In this document: one piece after another, positions 57,218-64,000 of the stretch
How the letters are laid out: every line of letters starts with the position of its first letter
How positions within the stretch are numbered: the first letter of the stretch is position 1
Source of the DNA: UBA5704 sp036380715
Lineage (GTDB): Bacteria; Acidobacteriota; Thermoanaerobaculia; Multivoradales; UBA5704
Reading direction: 5' to 3'
Assembly (NCBI GenBank): GCA_036380715.1
Contig: DASVEF010000109.1
Location: forward strand, 1-64,000
DNA length: 64,000 nucleotides
The notes under the pieces: model-generated
Seen by the model: only the letters and a program-made list of their open reading frames with translations
Database searches by the model: none
Told to the model about the DNA's origin: nothing
Program-made: the position numbers and the translations under genes

Positions 57218-57658
57218 TCAGGTTTCCCAGGCCACCGCGTCGCCGACCCGGATCTCGCCGTCGTCCAGCACTTCGGCGCAGGCGCCGCCGCGCCAGTCGG
57301 GGCGGAGGGCGTTTCGGAGGCCGGGATACGCCTCGTCCATCTGGTGGCAGGGCGGGCACTCGCTCCAGATCCGCAGGCGGCAGGAGCCGATCCGCAGGAC
57401 CTGGCCCCGGCTGTTCGCGAGCCGGAGCCCGGAGATCATCAGGTTGGCCCGCCGGGTCGAGGGGTCGAGCGCCGCGGCGAGGTCGGCCATCGTGTCCGCC
57501 CAGCGCTCCTCCTCGATCAACGTGACCTGGCGCCGCCCTTTCTGGTTGGCGTTGCCGATCAGCCCCTTGCCGGCGATCAGCGTCGCCGCGTCCCGCTCAT
57601 CCATCGGCCCCCGCTTCGCCCGCTTGATCCAGATCGCCCGCAGGAGCCCCGGGGACAT
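57218..57658 (-). CDS. MOSC-domain protein
   Basis: The 146-residue product starts with SPGLLRAIWIKRAKRGPMDERDAATLIAGKGLIGNANQKGRRQVTLIEEERW. It ends GLRLANSRGQVLRIGSCRLRIWSECPPCHQMDEAYPGLRNALRPDWRGGACAEVLDDGEIRVGDAVA, a stand-alone MOSC domain. The conserved Cys in SECPPC corresponds to the residue proposed to carry sulfur or bind molybdenum cofactor in this superfamily. Its ATG overlaps the preceding stop by one base (TGATG), so translation is coupled. The acceptor and metabolic role are unknown. Confidence 0.9.
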   Translation of the reverse strand: MSPGLLRAIWIKRAKRGPMDERDAATLIAGKGLIGNANQKGRRQVTLIEEERWADTMADLAAALDPSTRRANLMISGLRLANSRGQVLRIGSCRLRIWSECPPCHQMDEAYPGLRNALRPDWRGGACAEVLDDGEIRVGDAVAWET

Positions 57659-58416
57659 CACTTGGCGACCGGCTCCGGCGACGTGAAGACCGAGTCCGGC
57701 AGGCTGTCGAAGACCGCGATGTCTCCCAACTCCAGCTTGCGGTCGCCGGTCACCTGGGAGCGCGACGGAGCGAGCATGATCTTTCCGTAGCGCTGCCATC
57801 CCTGCCAGGCCCACACGGTCGGCTGGGCGTCGGCGGGCTGGTCCTGGAGGACGTAGGCCCAGCGGTCCATCAGGTGCGTGTCGCGGTTGATGTAGGCCCA
57901 GTAGCGGTCCTTCGGGGTGAGGCCGACGCTCTCGAAAGTCAGGTGCAGCTTGTCGTACGTCTTGCCGTCGATCTGCTCGGTCCCCTCATGGGTGAGCTTC
58001 ACCCCGGGATCGCGCAGCTTGTAGGGCATGAGCAGCCAGTAGGTGTCGTTCACCCAGGCCTGGTAGGCGCGCTCCAGCCACTCCTTGGCCTTGTCGCCGT
58101 CCAGCTTCTGGCCGTCGAGCCAGGCGTCGCCCTGCCGGGTGTTGATATTGTGGAGGACGAGGTAGCGCTGCCCCTCCTGGGTCTGTCCTTCGATCCGGTG
58201 GCGGCCGGTCCACTTGTCCCAGTGATGGGTACGGCGGCCGGCGAAGGTGAAGCGGAGGAAGCGGGTGGCGTCCCAGGCCTCCTTGCCGCCCAGGGCCTGC
58301 ATCACCTGGCCGGCGACCTTCTCGGCCGAGGGGCCGCCCTGAGCCGAGGCGGCGAGAGAGATGAGGGTGAGAACGATCAGGATCCAGCCGGTGACCAGAA
58401 GCTTGCGTGGGTGCAT
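57658..58416 (-). CDS. Secreted protein, outer-membrane-lipoprotein-sorting-like
   Basis: The 252-residue product starts at an ATG with AGGAG nine bases upstream and has a signal peptide (TGWILIVLTLISLAASAQG). The mature domain begins SAEKVAGQVMQALGGKEAWDATRFLRFTF, then RTHHWDKWTGRHRIEG, AWVNDTYWLLMPYKLRDPGVKL and YDKLHLTFESVGLTPKDRYWAYINRDTHLMDRW. This resembles LolA/LolB-like half-barrel proteins annotated as lipoprotein-sorting or DUF6503 relatives. It may bind a lipophilic ligand in the periplasm. It is upstream of and coupled to the MOSC gene, though the functional link is obscure. Confidence 0.78.
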   Translation of the reverse strand: MHPRKLLVTGWILIVLTLISLAASAQGGPSAEKVAGQVMQALGGKEAWDATRFLRFTFAGRRTHHWDKWTGRHRIEGQTQEGQRYLVLHNINTRQGDAWLDGQKLDGDKAKEWLERAYQAWVNDTYWLLMPYKLRDPGVKLTHEGTEQIDGKTYDKLHLTFESVGLTPKDRYWAYINRDTHLMDRWAYVLQDQPADAQPTVWAWQGWQRYGKIMLAPSRSQVTGDRKLELGDIAVFDSLPDSVFTSPEPVAK

Positions 58417-58520
58417 GGTCAGGGTCTCCTTTTTCCAGGGCAATCCTAGTACAAAGATTCTCCCTCTCCCGGCATGAGATCCGCATCCCTTTCTAAGATT
58501 CAGGATGAGAGGAGCTTTCG

Positions 58521-60815
58521 ATGAGCGCACAGGAGCACGACACCGCGACCACCAACCGCCTCGCCGGCGAGAGCAGCCCATATCTTCTGCTGCACCAGCA
58601 CAACCCCGTCGACTGGTACCCCTGGGGACCTGAGGCTCTGGAGCGGGCGAAGCGGGAGGACCGGCCGATCTTCCTCTCGGTCGGCTATTCGACCTGCTAC
58701 TGGTGCCACGTCATGGAGCGGGAGTCGTTCTCCAATTCCGGGATCGCGGAGCAGATGAACCGCGAGTTCGTGAACATCAAGGTGGACCGGGAGGAGCGGC
58801 CGGACATCGATGAGATCTACATGGCGGCCACCCAGATCCTGAGCGGCCAGGGGGGATGGCCCAATTCGGTTTTCCTCACGCCGGACCTCAAGCCGTTCTA
58901 CGCCGGCACCTATTTCCCGCCGGAGGACCGCTACGGCCGTCCCGGTTTCGGCTCGGTCCTGGAAGGGCTCGCCGAGGCCTGGCGCACCCGCCGCAAGGAC
59001 GTGGAGGAGCAGGCCGAGGAGATGGAGAAGGCCATGCGCCGGTTCCTGGAGGAGAGGGCGCAGCCGGCCGCGGCGCCGCCGAACCGCGAGGTCGCGGAAC
59101 GGGCGCTCGACTCGCTGGCGCGCCGTTTCGACCGCGAATGGGGAGGCTTCGGCGGCGCTCCCAAGTTCCCCACGCCTTCCAATCTCTACCTCTGCCTGGA
59201 GATGGCCGGCGAGCGGCCCGAGGCCGGAGAGATGCTCGCGGCCACGCTCGACCAGATGGCCCGCGGCGGCATCTACGACCAGCTCGCCGGCGGCTTCCAC
59301 CGCTACGCCACGGACCGCGAGTGGAAGGTCCCGCACTTCGAGAAAATGCTCTACGACAACGGCTTCCTGCTCGAGCTCTACGCTCGCGAATTCGCCCGGA
59401 CGGGCGACCGGCAGGCCGAGCGGATCGTCCGCGAGACCGCGGACTGGATCGCCCGCGAGATGACCTCGGGCGAAGGGGCTTTCTACAGCGCCATCGACGC
59501 CGAGACCCACGGGCATGAGGGGGCCTACTACGTCTGGACCCGCGACGAGATCGCCGGCATCCTGGGAGAGGAGGACGCGACGTTCCTGGCGCCGATCCTC
59601 GGCTTCGACGGACCTCCCTTCTTCGAGGGGACCTACTACGTCCTCCACCGGCCCGAGAGGATCGAGGAGACCGCGAACCGCCGGAGGATGCCGCCCGGCG
59701 ACCTGCTGCGCGAGGCCAAGGCGCTGGAGGCGAAGCTGCTGGCCGAGCGCTTCCGGCGCGAGCGTCCGCTGACCGACGACAAGATCCTGGCCGACTGGAA
59801 CGGCATGGCCATCTCGGGCCTGGCGGTCGCCGGCGAGCTGCTGGGCGAGCGGCCGTTCGTCGAGCGCGCCGCCACGGCGGCGAGGTTCATCCTGGACCGG
59901 ATGCGGCCGGAAGGCACGCTGCTCCACGCCTGGCGTCAGGGGCAGGGGAGGATCGCGGCCTATCTTTCCGACTACGCGTTCTTCGTGCGCGGGCTGCTCG
60001 ACCTGCACCGCGCCGATGGCGGCGGGCACTGGCTGAAGGCCGCGGCCGAGCTGACCGAGGAGCAGATCCGCCGGCTGAGCGATCCTCGAGGCGGCTTCTT
60101 CGTGGCGGCCGAGAGCCCGGACCTCCTGTTCCGCAGCAAGGAGGTCTTCGACGGCGCCACTCCCTCCGGCAACGCGGTCGCCGTGCTGAACCTGCTGGAC
60201 CTCGCCGAGCGGACCGGCGAGGGGGCCTGGCGCTCCGAGGCCCGGGCCGCCCTGCGGGCTTTCGCGCCGCTGATCGAGAGCCATCCCGACGCCGTGCGCA
60301 TGCTGGCCATCGCAGTCCGCCGCTACCACGCCGCCGAGGAGGGGGGAACGCATGCGACCCGCGACGTGCCCCCGATCGGCACCCAGGAGCGGATCGCCTA
60401 CGAGCGCCTGCCCGAGGCCGCCGGGGTCAACCGTCTCGTGGACGAGGCCGCCGACCTGGTGACGCCCCGTCTGGAGCTGGCGGACGAGCGCGACGGCTGG
60501 CGTCCGTTCCGCCTGAGCCTGATCGTCGAGCCGGGCTGGCACATCCAGGCCAATCCCGCTTCCGAGGAGTACCTGATCCCCACCGAAGTCCGCGCCGAGG
60601 GGGCGCAGCTCCGCAACGTCCGCTATCCGGAGCCCCGGGACCTCCCCTCCAAGATCTCCGACAAGCCGCTCGCGGTCTGGGACGGCACGGTGGAGATCAC
60701 CGGCGAGCTGGGGGAGATCGCTCCGGACGCCACGCTCAACATCGTCTTCCAGGCCTGCGATGATTTCCGGTGCCTGCCGGAGACGGAGCGGGCGGTGGCG
60801 GTGTTGCCGCTCTGA
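58521..60815 (+). CDS. YyaL/SSP411-family thioredoxin-domain protein with a C-terminal DsbD-alpha-like domain
   Basis: The 764-residue protein begins with the DUF255 thioredoxin-like domain: SPYLLLHQHNPVDWYPWG, C59-Y-W-C62 in STCYWCHVMERESF, and KVDREERPDIDEIYM. A long alpha/alpha barrel of six-hairpin type follows (about 200-640), including PTPSNLYLCLEM and DDKILADWNGMAISGL. Residues 655-764 (LSLIVEPGWHIQANPASEEYLIPTEVR ... VFQACDDFRCLPE) match the DsbD N-terminal immunoglobulin-like domain, with its Q-A-C-x5-C pair. The family function is unclear; redox or carbohydrate roles have been proposed. No signal peptide is visible. GAGAGGAG precedes ATG. Confidence 0.93.
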   Translation: MSAQEHDTATTNRLAGESSPYLLLHQHNPVDWYPWGPEALERAKREDRPIFLSVGYSTCYWCHVMERESFSNSGIAEQMNREFVNIKVDREERPDIDEIYMAATQILSGQGGWPNSVFLTPDLKPFYAGTYFPPEDRYGRPGFGSVLEGLAEAWRTRRKDVEEQAEEMEKAMRRFLEERAQPAAAPPNREVAERALDSLARRFDREWGGFGGAPKFPTPSNLYLCLEMAGERPEAGEMLAATLDQMARGGIYDQLAGGFHRYATDREWKVPHFEKMLYDNGFLLELYAREFARTGDRQAERIVRETADWIAREMTSGEGAFYSAIDAETHGHEGAYYVWTRDEIAGILGEEDATFLAPILGFDGPPFFEGTYYVLHRPERIEETANRRRMPPGDLLREAKALEAKLLAERFRRERPLTDDKILADWNGMAISGLAVAGELLGERPFVERAATAARFILDRMRPEGTLLHAWRQGQGRIAAYLSDYAFFVRGLLDLHRADGGGHWLKAAAELTEEQIRRLSDPRGGFFVAAESPDLLFRSKEVFDGATPSGNAVAVLNLLDLAERTGEGAWRSEARAALRAFAPLIESHPDAVRMLAIAVRRYHAAEEGGTHATRDVPPIGTQERIAYERLPEAAGVNRLVDEAADLVTPRLELADERDGWRPFRLSLIVEPGWHIQANPASEEYLIPTEVRAEGAQLRNVRYPEPRDLPSKISDKPLAVWDGTVEITGELGEIAPDATLNIVFQACDDFRCLPETERAVAVLPL

Positions 60816-60829
60816 GCCCCCTCCCCTGA

Positions 60830-60983
60830 CCCTCACCCCCTAACCCCCTCTCCCACCCGCACTCACGCCCGCCCGGGAGAGGGGGAACGCTACAAAGCCG
60901 AATTCCTCAACTGTTTTCTGCAATTTCTCCCCCTCTCCCGGCGGAAGGGAGGGGGTGGGAGAGGGGGCCGGGGGGTGAGGGGT
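60830..60983. repeat. Long REP-like element, copy G (inverted relative to E and F)
   Basis: Read on the minus strand it contains the same GGGCGGGCGTGAGTGCG core and the same CCTCACCCC/GGGGTGAGGG ends as copies at 41107 and 45408. Its centre differs (CAATTTCTCCCC region) and is longer. It follows the YyaL gene stop by 15 bases. Confidence 0.85.
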
Positions 60984-61004
60984 CGGGGAGGGGGCCTCTC
61001 CCGC

Positions 61005-61013
61005 TGATATACT
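61005..61013 (+). promoter_or_regulatory. Extended -10 promoter of the NfeD operon, possibly leaderless
   Basis: TGATATACT (61005-61013) is an extended -10 with no recognisable -35. The expected transcription start near 61020 would leave only about seven bases before the ATG at 61027, and no ribosome site is present there, so the first gene may be translated from a leaderless mRNA. Confidence 0.42.
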
Positions 61014-61026
61014 CCTTGTCACGACT

Positions 61027-62445
61027 ATGTCTCGACACCTCTCCCGTTCCCCTCGTCCCCGCCGGGCCGCGGCTCTGAGTCTACCGCTCGTGGCCCTGGC
61101 TCTTCTGCTGCCCATGTTGTCCTTCGCCCAGCCGCCGGCGCAGAGGCCTGCGCCGCAGAAGCCCGCGGCTCCGGCCCCGGCTCCGCCTCAGACCGCTGAG
61201 CCTTCTCGCGAGGTGATCCTCGCCCGGGTCGACTCCATCATCCATCCGGTCTCGGCCGAGCACATCCAGGACGCAATCCAGGAGGCGGACGAGAGTGGGG
61301 CGGCGGCGGTGGTGATCGAGCTCAGCACGCCGGGCGGCCTGATGACCTCGACCCGCACGATCACCACGGCCATCCTCGGCGCCCGCACTCCTGTCGTGGT
61401 CTGGGTGGCGCCGGATGGCGCCCAGGCCGCTTCGGCGGGGTTCTTCATCCTGATGTCCGCGGACATCGCGGCCATGGCTCCCAACACCAACACCGGATCG
61501 GCGCATCCGGTCGGCGGCCAGGGGGAGGACCTTCCCGGAAAGCTGGGGGAGAAGGTCGAGCAGGACGCCGCGGCCAACATCCGGGCGCTGGCGTCCCGCA
61601 ACGGCCGCAACATCGAGCTCGCCGAGGCGGCGGTGGTGGAGAGCCGGTCGTTCACGGCTCAGGAGGCCCTGCAGCAGAAGCTCATCGAAGTCGTGGCTCC
61701 GAACCTGCGCCAGCTCCTGAAGGCGATCGACGGGCGGCAGGTGCGCAGAGGGACGGCCATGGTGACGCTGCGCACCGCGGCAGCCCCGGTGCGCGAGGTC
61801 GAGCTGTCGCTGTTCCGCGACTTCCTGGCCAAGCTCGCGGACCCGAACATCGCCTACATCCTCCTCACCCTGGGAGTCCTCGGAATCATCTTCGAGCTGA
61901 AGAGCCCAGGCGGCATCCTGCCCGGGGTCGTGGGGGCGATCTGCCTCGTCCTCGCCTTCTATGCCCTGTCGGTGCTGCCCGTCAACGCGGCGGGTCTGGC
62001 GCTGATTTTCCTGGCGATGATCTTTTTCATCGCGGAGATCAAAGTGACGAGCTATGGGTTGCTGGGAGTCGCGGGCGCCGTGTCTCTCGTGATCGGCTCG
62101 CTGATGCTGTTCAAGACTCCGGATTCGATGCTGCGGGTGAGCCTGGAGGTGATCGTCAGCCTCACGCTCTTCTCGGTCGCCGTGATCGGGCTTCTCCTCT
62201 TCATGGCCCTGCGCGCTCAGCGCGAGCCGGTGCGCACAGGCTGGGAGGGGCTTCTCCAGGAGCGGGGGACCGCCCGCACCGCGCTCGCTCCGCGCGGCAA
62301 GGTCCTGATCCACGGCGAGATCTGGGACGCGGTCGCGGAGACCCCGGTCGCCGCCGGCGAGACGGTGGAAGTGGTGGGTGTGAAGAATTTGACCCTGCTG
62401 GTGCGCGCGCATCAGCGGGACCTGACAATTTCAGAGACGGTCTAG
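61027..62445 (+). CDS. NfeD-family membrane serine protease (ClpP-like)
   Basis: The 472-residue product has a signal peptide (LSLPLVALALLLPMLSFAQ) and a Pro/Ala-rich stretch (residues 36-60). A ClpP-like protease domain follows: VIELSTPGGLMTSTRTITTAIL, the Ser136 nucleophile in AASAGFF, and a likely Lys in LGEKVEQDAAANIRALA. Four or so membrane helices lie at 270-390, and a C-terminal OB-fold (LIHGEIWDAVAETPVAAGETVEVVG) completes the long NfeD form. It is expected to act with the SPFH protein encoded next, cleaving it or regulating membrane microdomains. Confidence 0.93.
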   Translation: MSRHLSRSPRPRRAAALSLPLVALALLLPMLSFAQPPAQRPAPQKPAAPAPAPPQTAEPSREVILARVDSIIHPVSAEHIQDAIQEADESGAAAVVIELSTPGGLMTSTRTITTAILGARTPVVVWVAPDGAQAASAGFFILMSADIAAMAPNTNTGSAHPVGGQGEDLPGKLGEKVEQDAAANIRALASRNGRNIELAEAAVVESRSFTAQEALQQKLIEVVAPNLRQLLKAIDGRQVRRGTAMVTLRTAAAPVREVELSLFRDFLAKLADPNIAYILLTLGVLGIIFELKSPGGILPGVVGAICLVLAFYALSVLPVNAAGLALIFLAMIFFIAEIKVTSYGLLGVAGAVSLVIGSLMLFKTPDSMLRVSLEVIVSLTLFSVAVIGLLLFMALRAQREPVRTGWEGLLQERGTARTALAPRGKVLIHGEIWDAVAETPVAAGETVEVVGVKNLTLLVRAHQRDLTISETV

Positions 62446-62459
62446 AACAAGGAGATCTC

Positions 62460-63215
62460 ATGGAAGGTCTGTTCGGGCTGGTCCTTATCATCATCCTCGG
62501 CCTGTTTTTCCTGACGCGCTGGGTCAAGGTGCTCAACGAGTACGAGCGCGCCGTCACCTTCTGGCTCGGGCGGCTGTCGCCCCACCCCAAGGGGCCGGGC
62601 CTGATCTTCATCTTCTGGCCTTTCGAGAAGATGATCAAAGTTTCTCTGCGCACCATCGTGCTCGACGTGCCGCCGCAGGACGTCATCACCCGCGACAACG
62701 TGTCGGTCAAGGTGAACGCGGTCCTTTATTTCCGCGTGGTCGAGCCGGCGCGGGCGATCGTCGAGGTGGAGAACTACCTCTACGCGACGAGCCAGCTCTC
62801 CCAGACCACCCTGCGCTCCGTGCTCGGCCAGGCCGACCTCGACGAGCTGCTCTCCGAGCGCGAGCAGCTCAACAACCGGCTCCAGGAGATCATCGACACT
62901 CACACCGATCCGTGGGGGATCAAGGTCTCCATGGTCGAGGTCAAGCACGTCGACCTGCCGCAGGAGATGCAGCGGGCCATGGCGCGCCAGGCTGAGGCGG
63001 AGCGCGAAAAGCGCGCTAAGATCATCCACGCCGAGGGCGAGCTGCAGGCGTCGCACAAGCTGGCCGAGGCGGCTGAGATCATCGCGATCAACCCGGTGAC
63101 CCTGCAGCTCCGCTACATGCAGACGCTCACCGAGATCTCGGCGGAGAAGAACTCGACCATCATCTTCCCGCTGCCGATCGAGCTGATGAAGGCGTTCCTC
63201 GACCGTAGAACGTAA
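62460..63215 (+). CDS. Slipin (SPFH/stomatin-like protein)
   Basis: The 251-residue protein has one N-terminal membrane helix (LFGLVLIIILGLFFLTRWV) and an SPFH domain: ERAVTFWLGRLSPHPKGPGLIFIFWPFEKMIKVSLR, VLDVPPQDVITRDNVSVKVNAVLYFRV and LRSVLGQADLDELLSEREQLNNRLQEIIDTHTDPWGIKV. A coiled coil (MQRAMARQAEAEREKRAKIIHAEGELQASHKL) supports oligomerisation. It starts 14 bases after nfeD, with AAGGAG, the classical nfeD-slipin pair. It organises membrane microdomains. Confidence 0.96.
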   Translation: MEGLFGLVLIIILGLFFLTRWVKVLNEYERAVTFWLGRLSPHPKGPGLIFIFWPFEKMIKVSLRTIVLDVPPQDVITRDNVSVKVNAVLYFRVVEPARAIVEVENYLYATSQLSQTTLRSVLGQADLDELLSEREQLNNRLQEIIDTHTDPWGIKVSMVEVKHVDLPQEMQRAMARQAEAEREKRAKIIHAEGELQASHKLAEAAEIIAINPVTLQLRYMQTLTEISAEKNSTIIFPLPIELMKAFLDRRT

Positions 63216-63239
63216 GAAGGAAGTGGAGTTGCCGACGAC

Positions 63240-63953
63240 GTGACCAATTCTCACGAGCCCAGCTATTACGAGATCGCCCTGACCAACCGTCAGGTGATCG
63301 TCGCTTTCGTCCTCCTGCTCCTCTGCCTGGTTGCCGCCTTTTTCTCCGGGGTCTGGGTCGGCCGCGAGGGCGACGCCCGCGGCGGGGACCAGATGGTGCG
63401 CAACGCGCCTCCTCCCAAGGAGGAGAAGAAAGAGGGGCAGAACCTGGAGGAGCTCGAGTTCTTCGAATCGGACGACGCCGCCCGGCCTCAGCAGCCCGAG
63501 CCCACGCCGGCCCCGGCCGAGGAGCGGGACACCACCCTGGCCGAGGACTTCGGCGCGGACGAGGAGGAGCCTGAGCCCACGCCCCCGGCTCCGCCCCAGC
63601 AGACGCCGCCCGCGCGGACCGCTCCGGAGGAGGACGAGGAGGAGATCGCCGAGGCGACTCCGCCGCCCCGGCCGCAGCGGACGCCCACGCCGGCTCCGCC
63701 GGCCGCCGAGCCGGCCCGCTCCTCGGGAGATGTGGTGATCCAGGTCTTCTCCTCCGCCGAGCAGGACCAGGCGGAGAAGATCCGCGACCGGCTGGTAGGC
63801 GGCGGGCACCGCGCCTTCCTGTCGCCGGTCGAGGTGGCGGGCCGCACCATGTACCGCGTCCGCATCGGCCCATTCGGCACGCGCGACGAGGCCCAGAAGG
63901 TGGCGGAGCAGGTGCGGAAGGGGTTCAAGCTCGACACCTGGGTCACCGAGTGA
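63240..63953 (+). CDS. SPOR-domain membrane protein
   Basis: The 237-residue protein starts at GTG and has a single inner-membrane helix (VIVAFVLLLLCLVAAFFSGVWVG, residues 18-40). A long acidic, Pro/Glu-rich periplasmic linker (about 55-160) follows. The C-terminal SPOR domain (VVIQVFSSAEQDQAEKIRDRLVGGGHRAFLSPVEVAGRTMYRVRIGPF) binds glycan strands lacking stem peptides and directs proteins to the division septum. It follows the slipin gene by 24 bases, so it is in the same operon. Its stop overlaps the next start by GTGA. Confidence 0.92.
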   Translation: MTNSHEPSYYEIALTNRQVIVAFVLLLLCLVAAFFSGVWVGREGDARGGDQMVRNAPPPKEEKKEGQNLEELEFFESDDAARPQQPEPTPAPAEERDTTLAEDFGADEEEPEPTPPAPPQQTPPARTAPEEDEEEIAEATPPPRPQRTPTPAPPAAEPARSSGDVVIQVFSSAEQDQAEKIRDRLVGGGHRAFLSPVEVAGRTMYRVRIGPFGTRDEAQKVAEQVRKGFKLDTWVTE

Positions 63954-64000
63954 GGTGGTATTACCTCCTCGCCGTCGCCGGCGGGGTGCTCTGGGCCTTC
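63950..64000 (+). CDS. Start of a membrane protein, cut by the window end (possibly apolipoprotein N-acyltransferase)
   Basis: A GTG within the GTGA overlap with the SPOR gene opens a frame encoding RWYYLLAVAGGVLWAF up to the last base. The hydrophobic start with Gly-Gly-Val-Leu resembles the first helix of Lnt, which often sits in this neighbourhood, but only 17 residues are visible, so the identity is a guess. Confidence 0.35.
   Translation, partial: MRWYYLLAVAGGVLWAF

Overview
The window is GC-rich bacterial chromosome and looks like Acidobacteriota, possibly Thermoanaerobaculia or a relative. The strongest markers are two copies of the PadR regulator plus duplicated MacB/FtsX-like permease module (the ADOP family, first recognised in acidobacteria). 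Several small secreted DUF4440 proteins, many lipoproteins and serine hydrolases, and abundant intergenic palindromes fit the same picture. The taxonomic call is inference: there is no rRNA or tRNA gene in the window, and I saw no CRISPR array, prophage or transposase.

Layout. From 1 to 8.7 kb lie a partial DUF4440 protein, an LCAT-like lipoprotein and two PadR-ADOP modules separated by a convergent DUF4440 gene; the second module has a consensus promoter carrying two matching dyads. From 8.9 to 14.5 kb lie a GT2 glycosyltransferase, a CoA-type Nudix hydrolase, an exported alpha/beta hydrolase, an ECF sigma/anti-sigma pair and a repeat-containing secreted protein. From 14.6 to 22.6 kb lie a large hybrid histidine kinase, a PLP aminotransferase, a PCMT-erythromycin esterase fusion behind a good sigma-54-like promoter, a HIT protein and a HicBA toxin-antitoxin pair. 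From 22.7 to 31.4 kb lie an ACP-FAAL-PlsC triple fusion, a secreted protein, a 26-residue hydrophobic microprotein with a strong ribosome binding site, a GNAT enzyme, a short HPF, a sulfatase-fold lipoprotein, an outer-membrane barrel and a cysteine-cluster protein. From 31.5 to 39.9 kb one gene encodes a secreted protein of about 2790 residues with 8 N-terminal repeats and 17 cadherin-like repeats.

From 40 to 47 kb lie a BtuF-like binding protein, a Kup potassium transporter divergent from a KdpDE-like two-component pair, and a membrane glycosyltransferase-like protein, interspersed with REP-like elements. The stretch 47.1-50.6 kb is the most plastic part. It holds a cluster of nine GTAC-palindromes, a dispersed palindromic repeat, three toxin-antitoxin-type gene pairs (DUF433/DUF5615, AbrB/VapC and a second antitoxin/VapC), a toxin-like gene with an internal stop, and a chimeric pseudogene made from pieces of two neighbouring genes. 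From 50.6 to 64 kb lie a PqqB-like metallohydrolase, a signal-less peptide-binding protein, a frameshifted TAP-type hydrolase, a Tat-exported beta-lactamase-fold hydrolase, a MOSC protein, a YyaL thioredoxin protein with an added DsbD-like domain, and an NfeD-slipin-SPOR membrane operon running off the end.

I did not find one unmistakably new multi-gene system. The best candidates for new biology are the three multidomain fusions, the mosaic toxin-antitoxin island, the GTAC-palindrome cluster and the PadR double operator.
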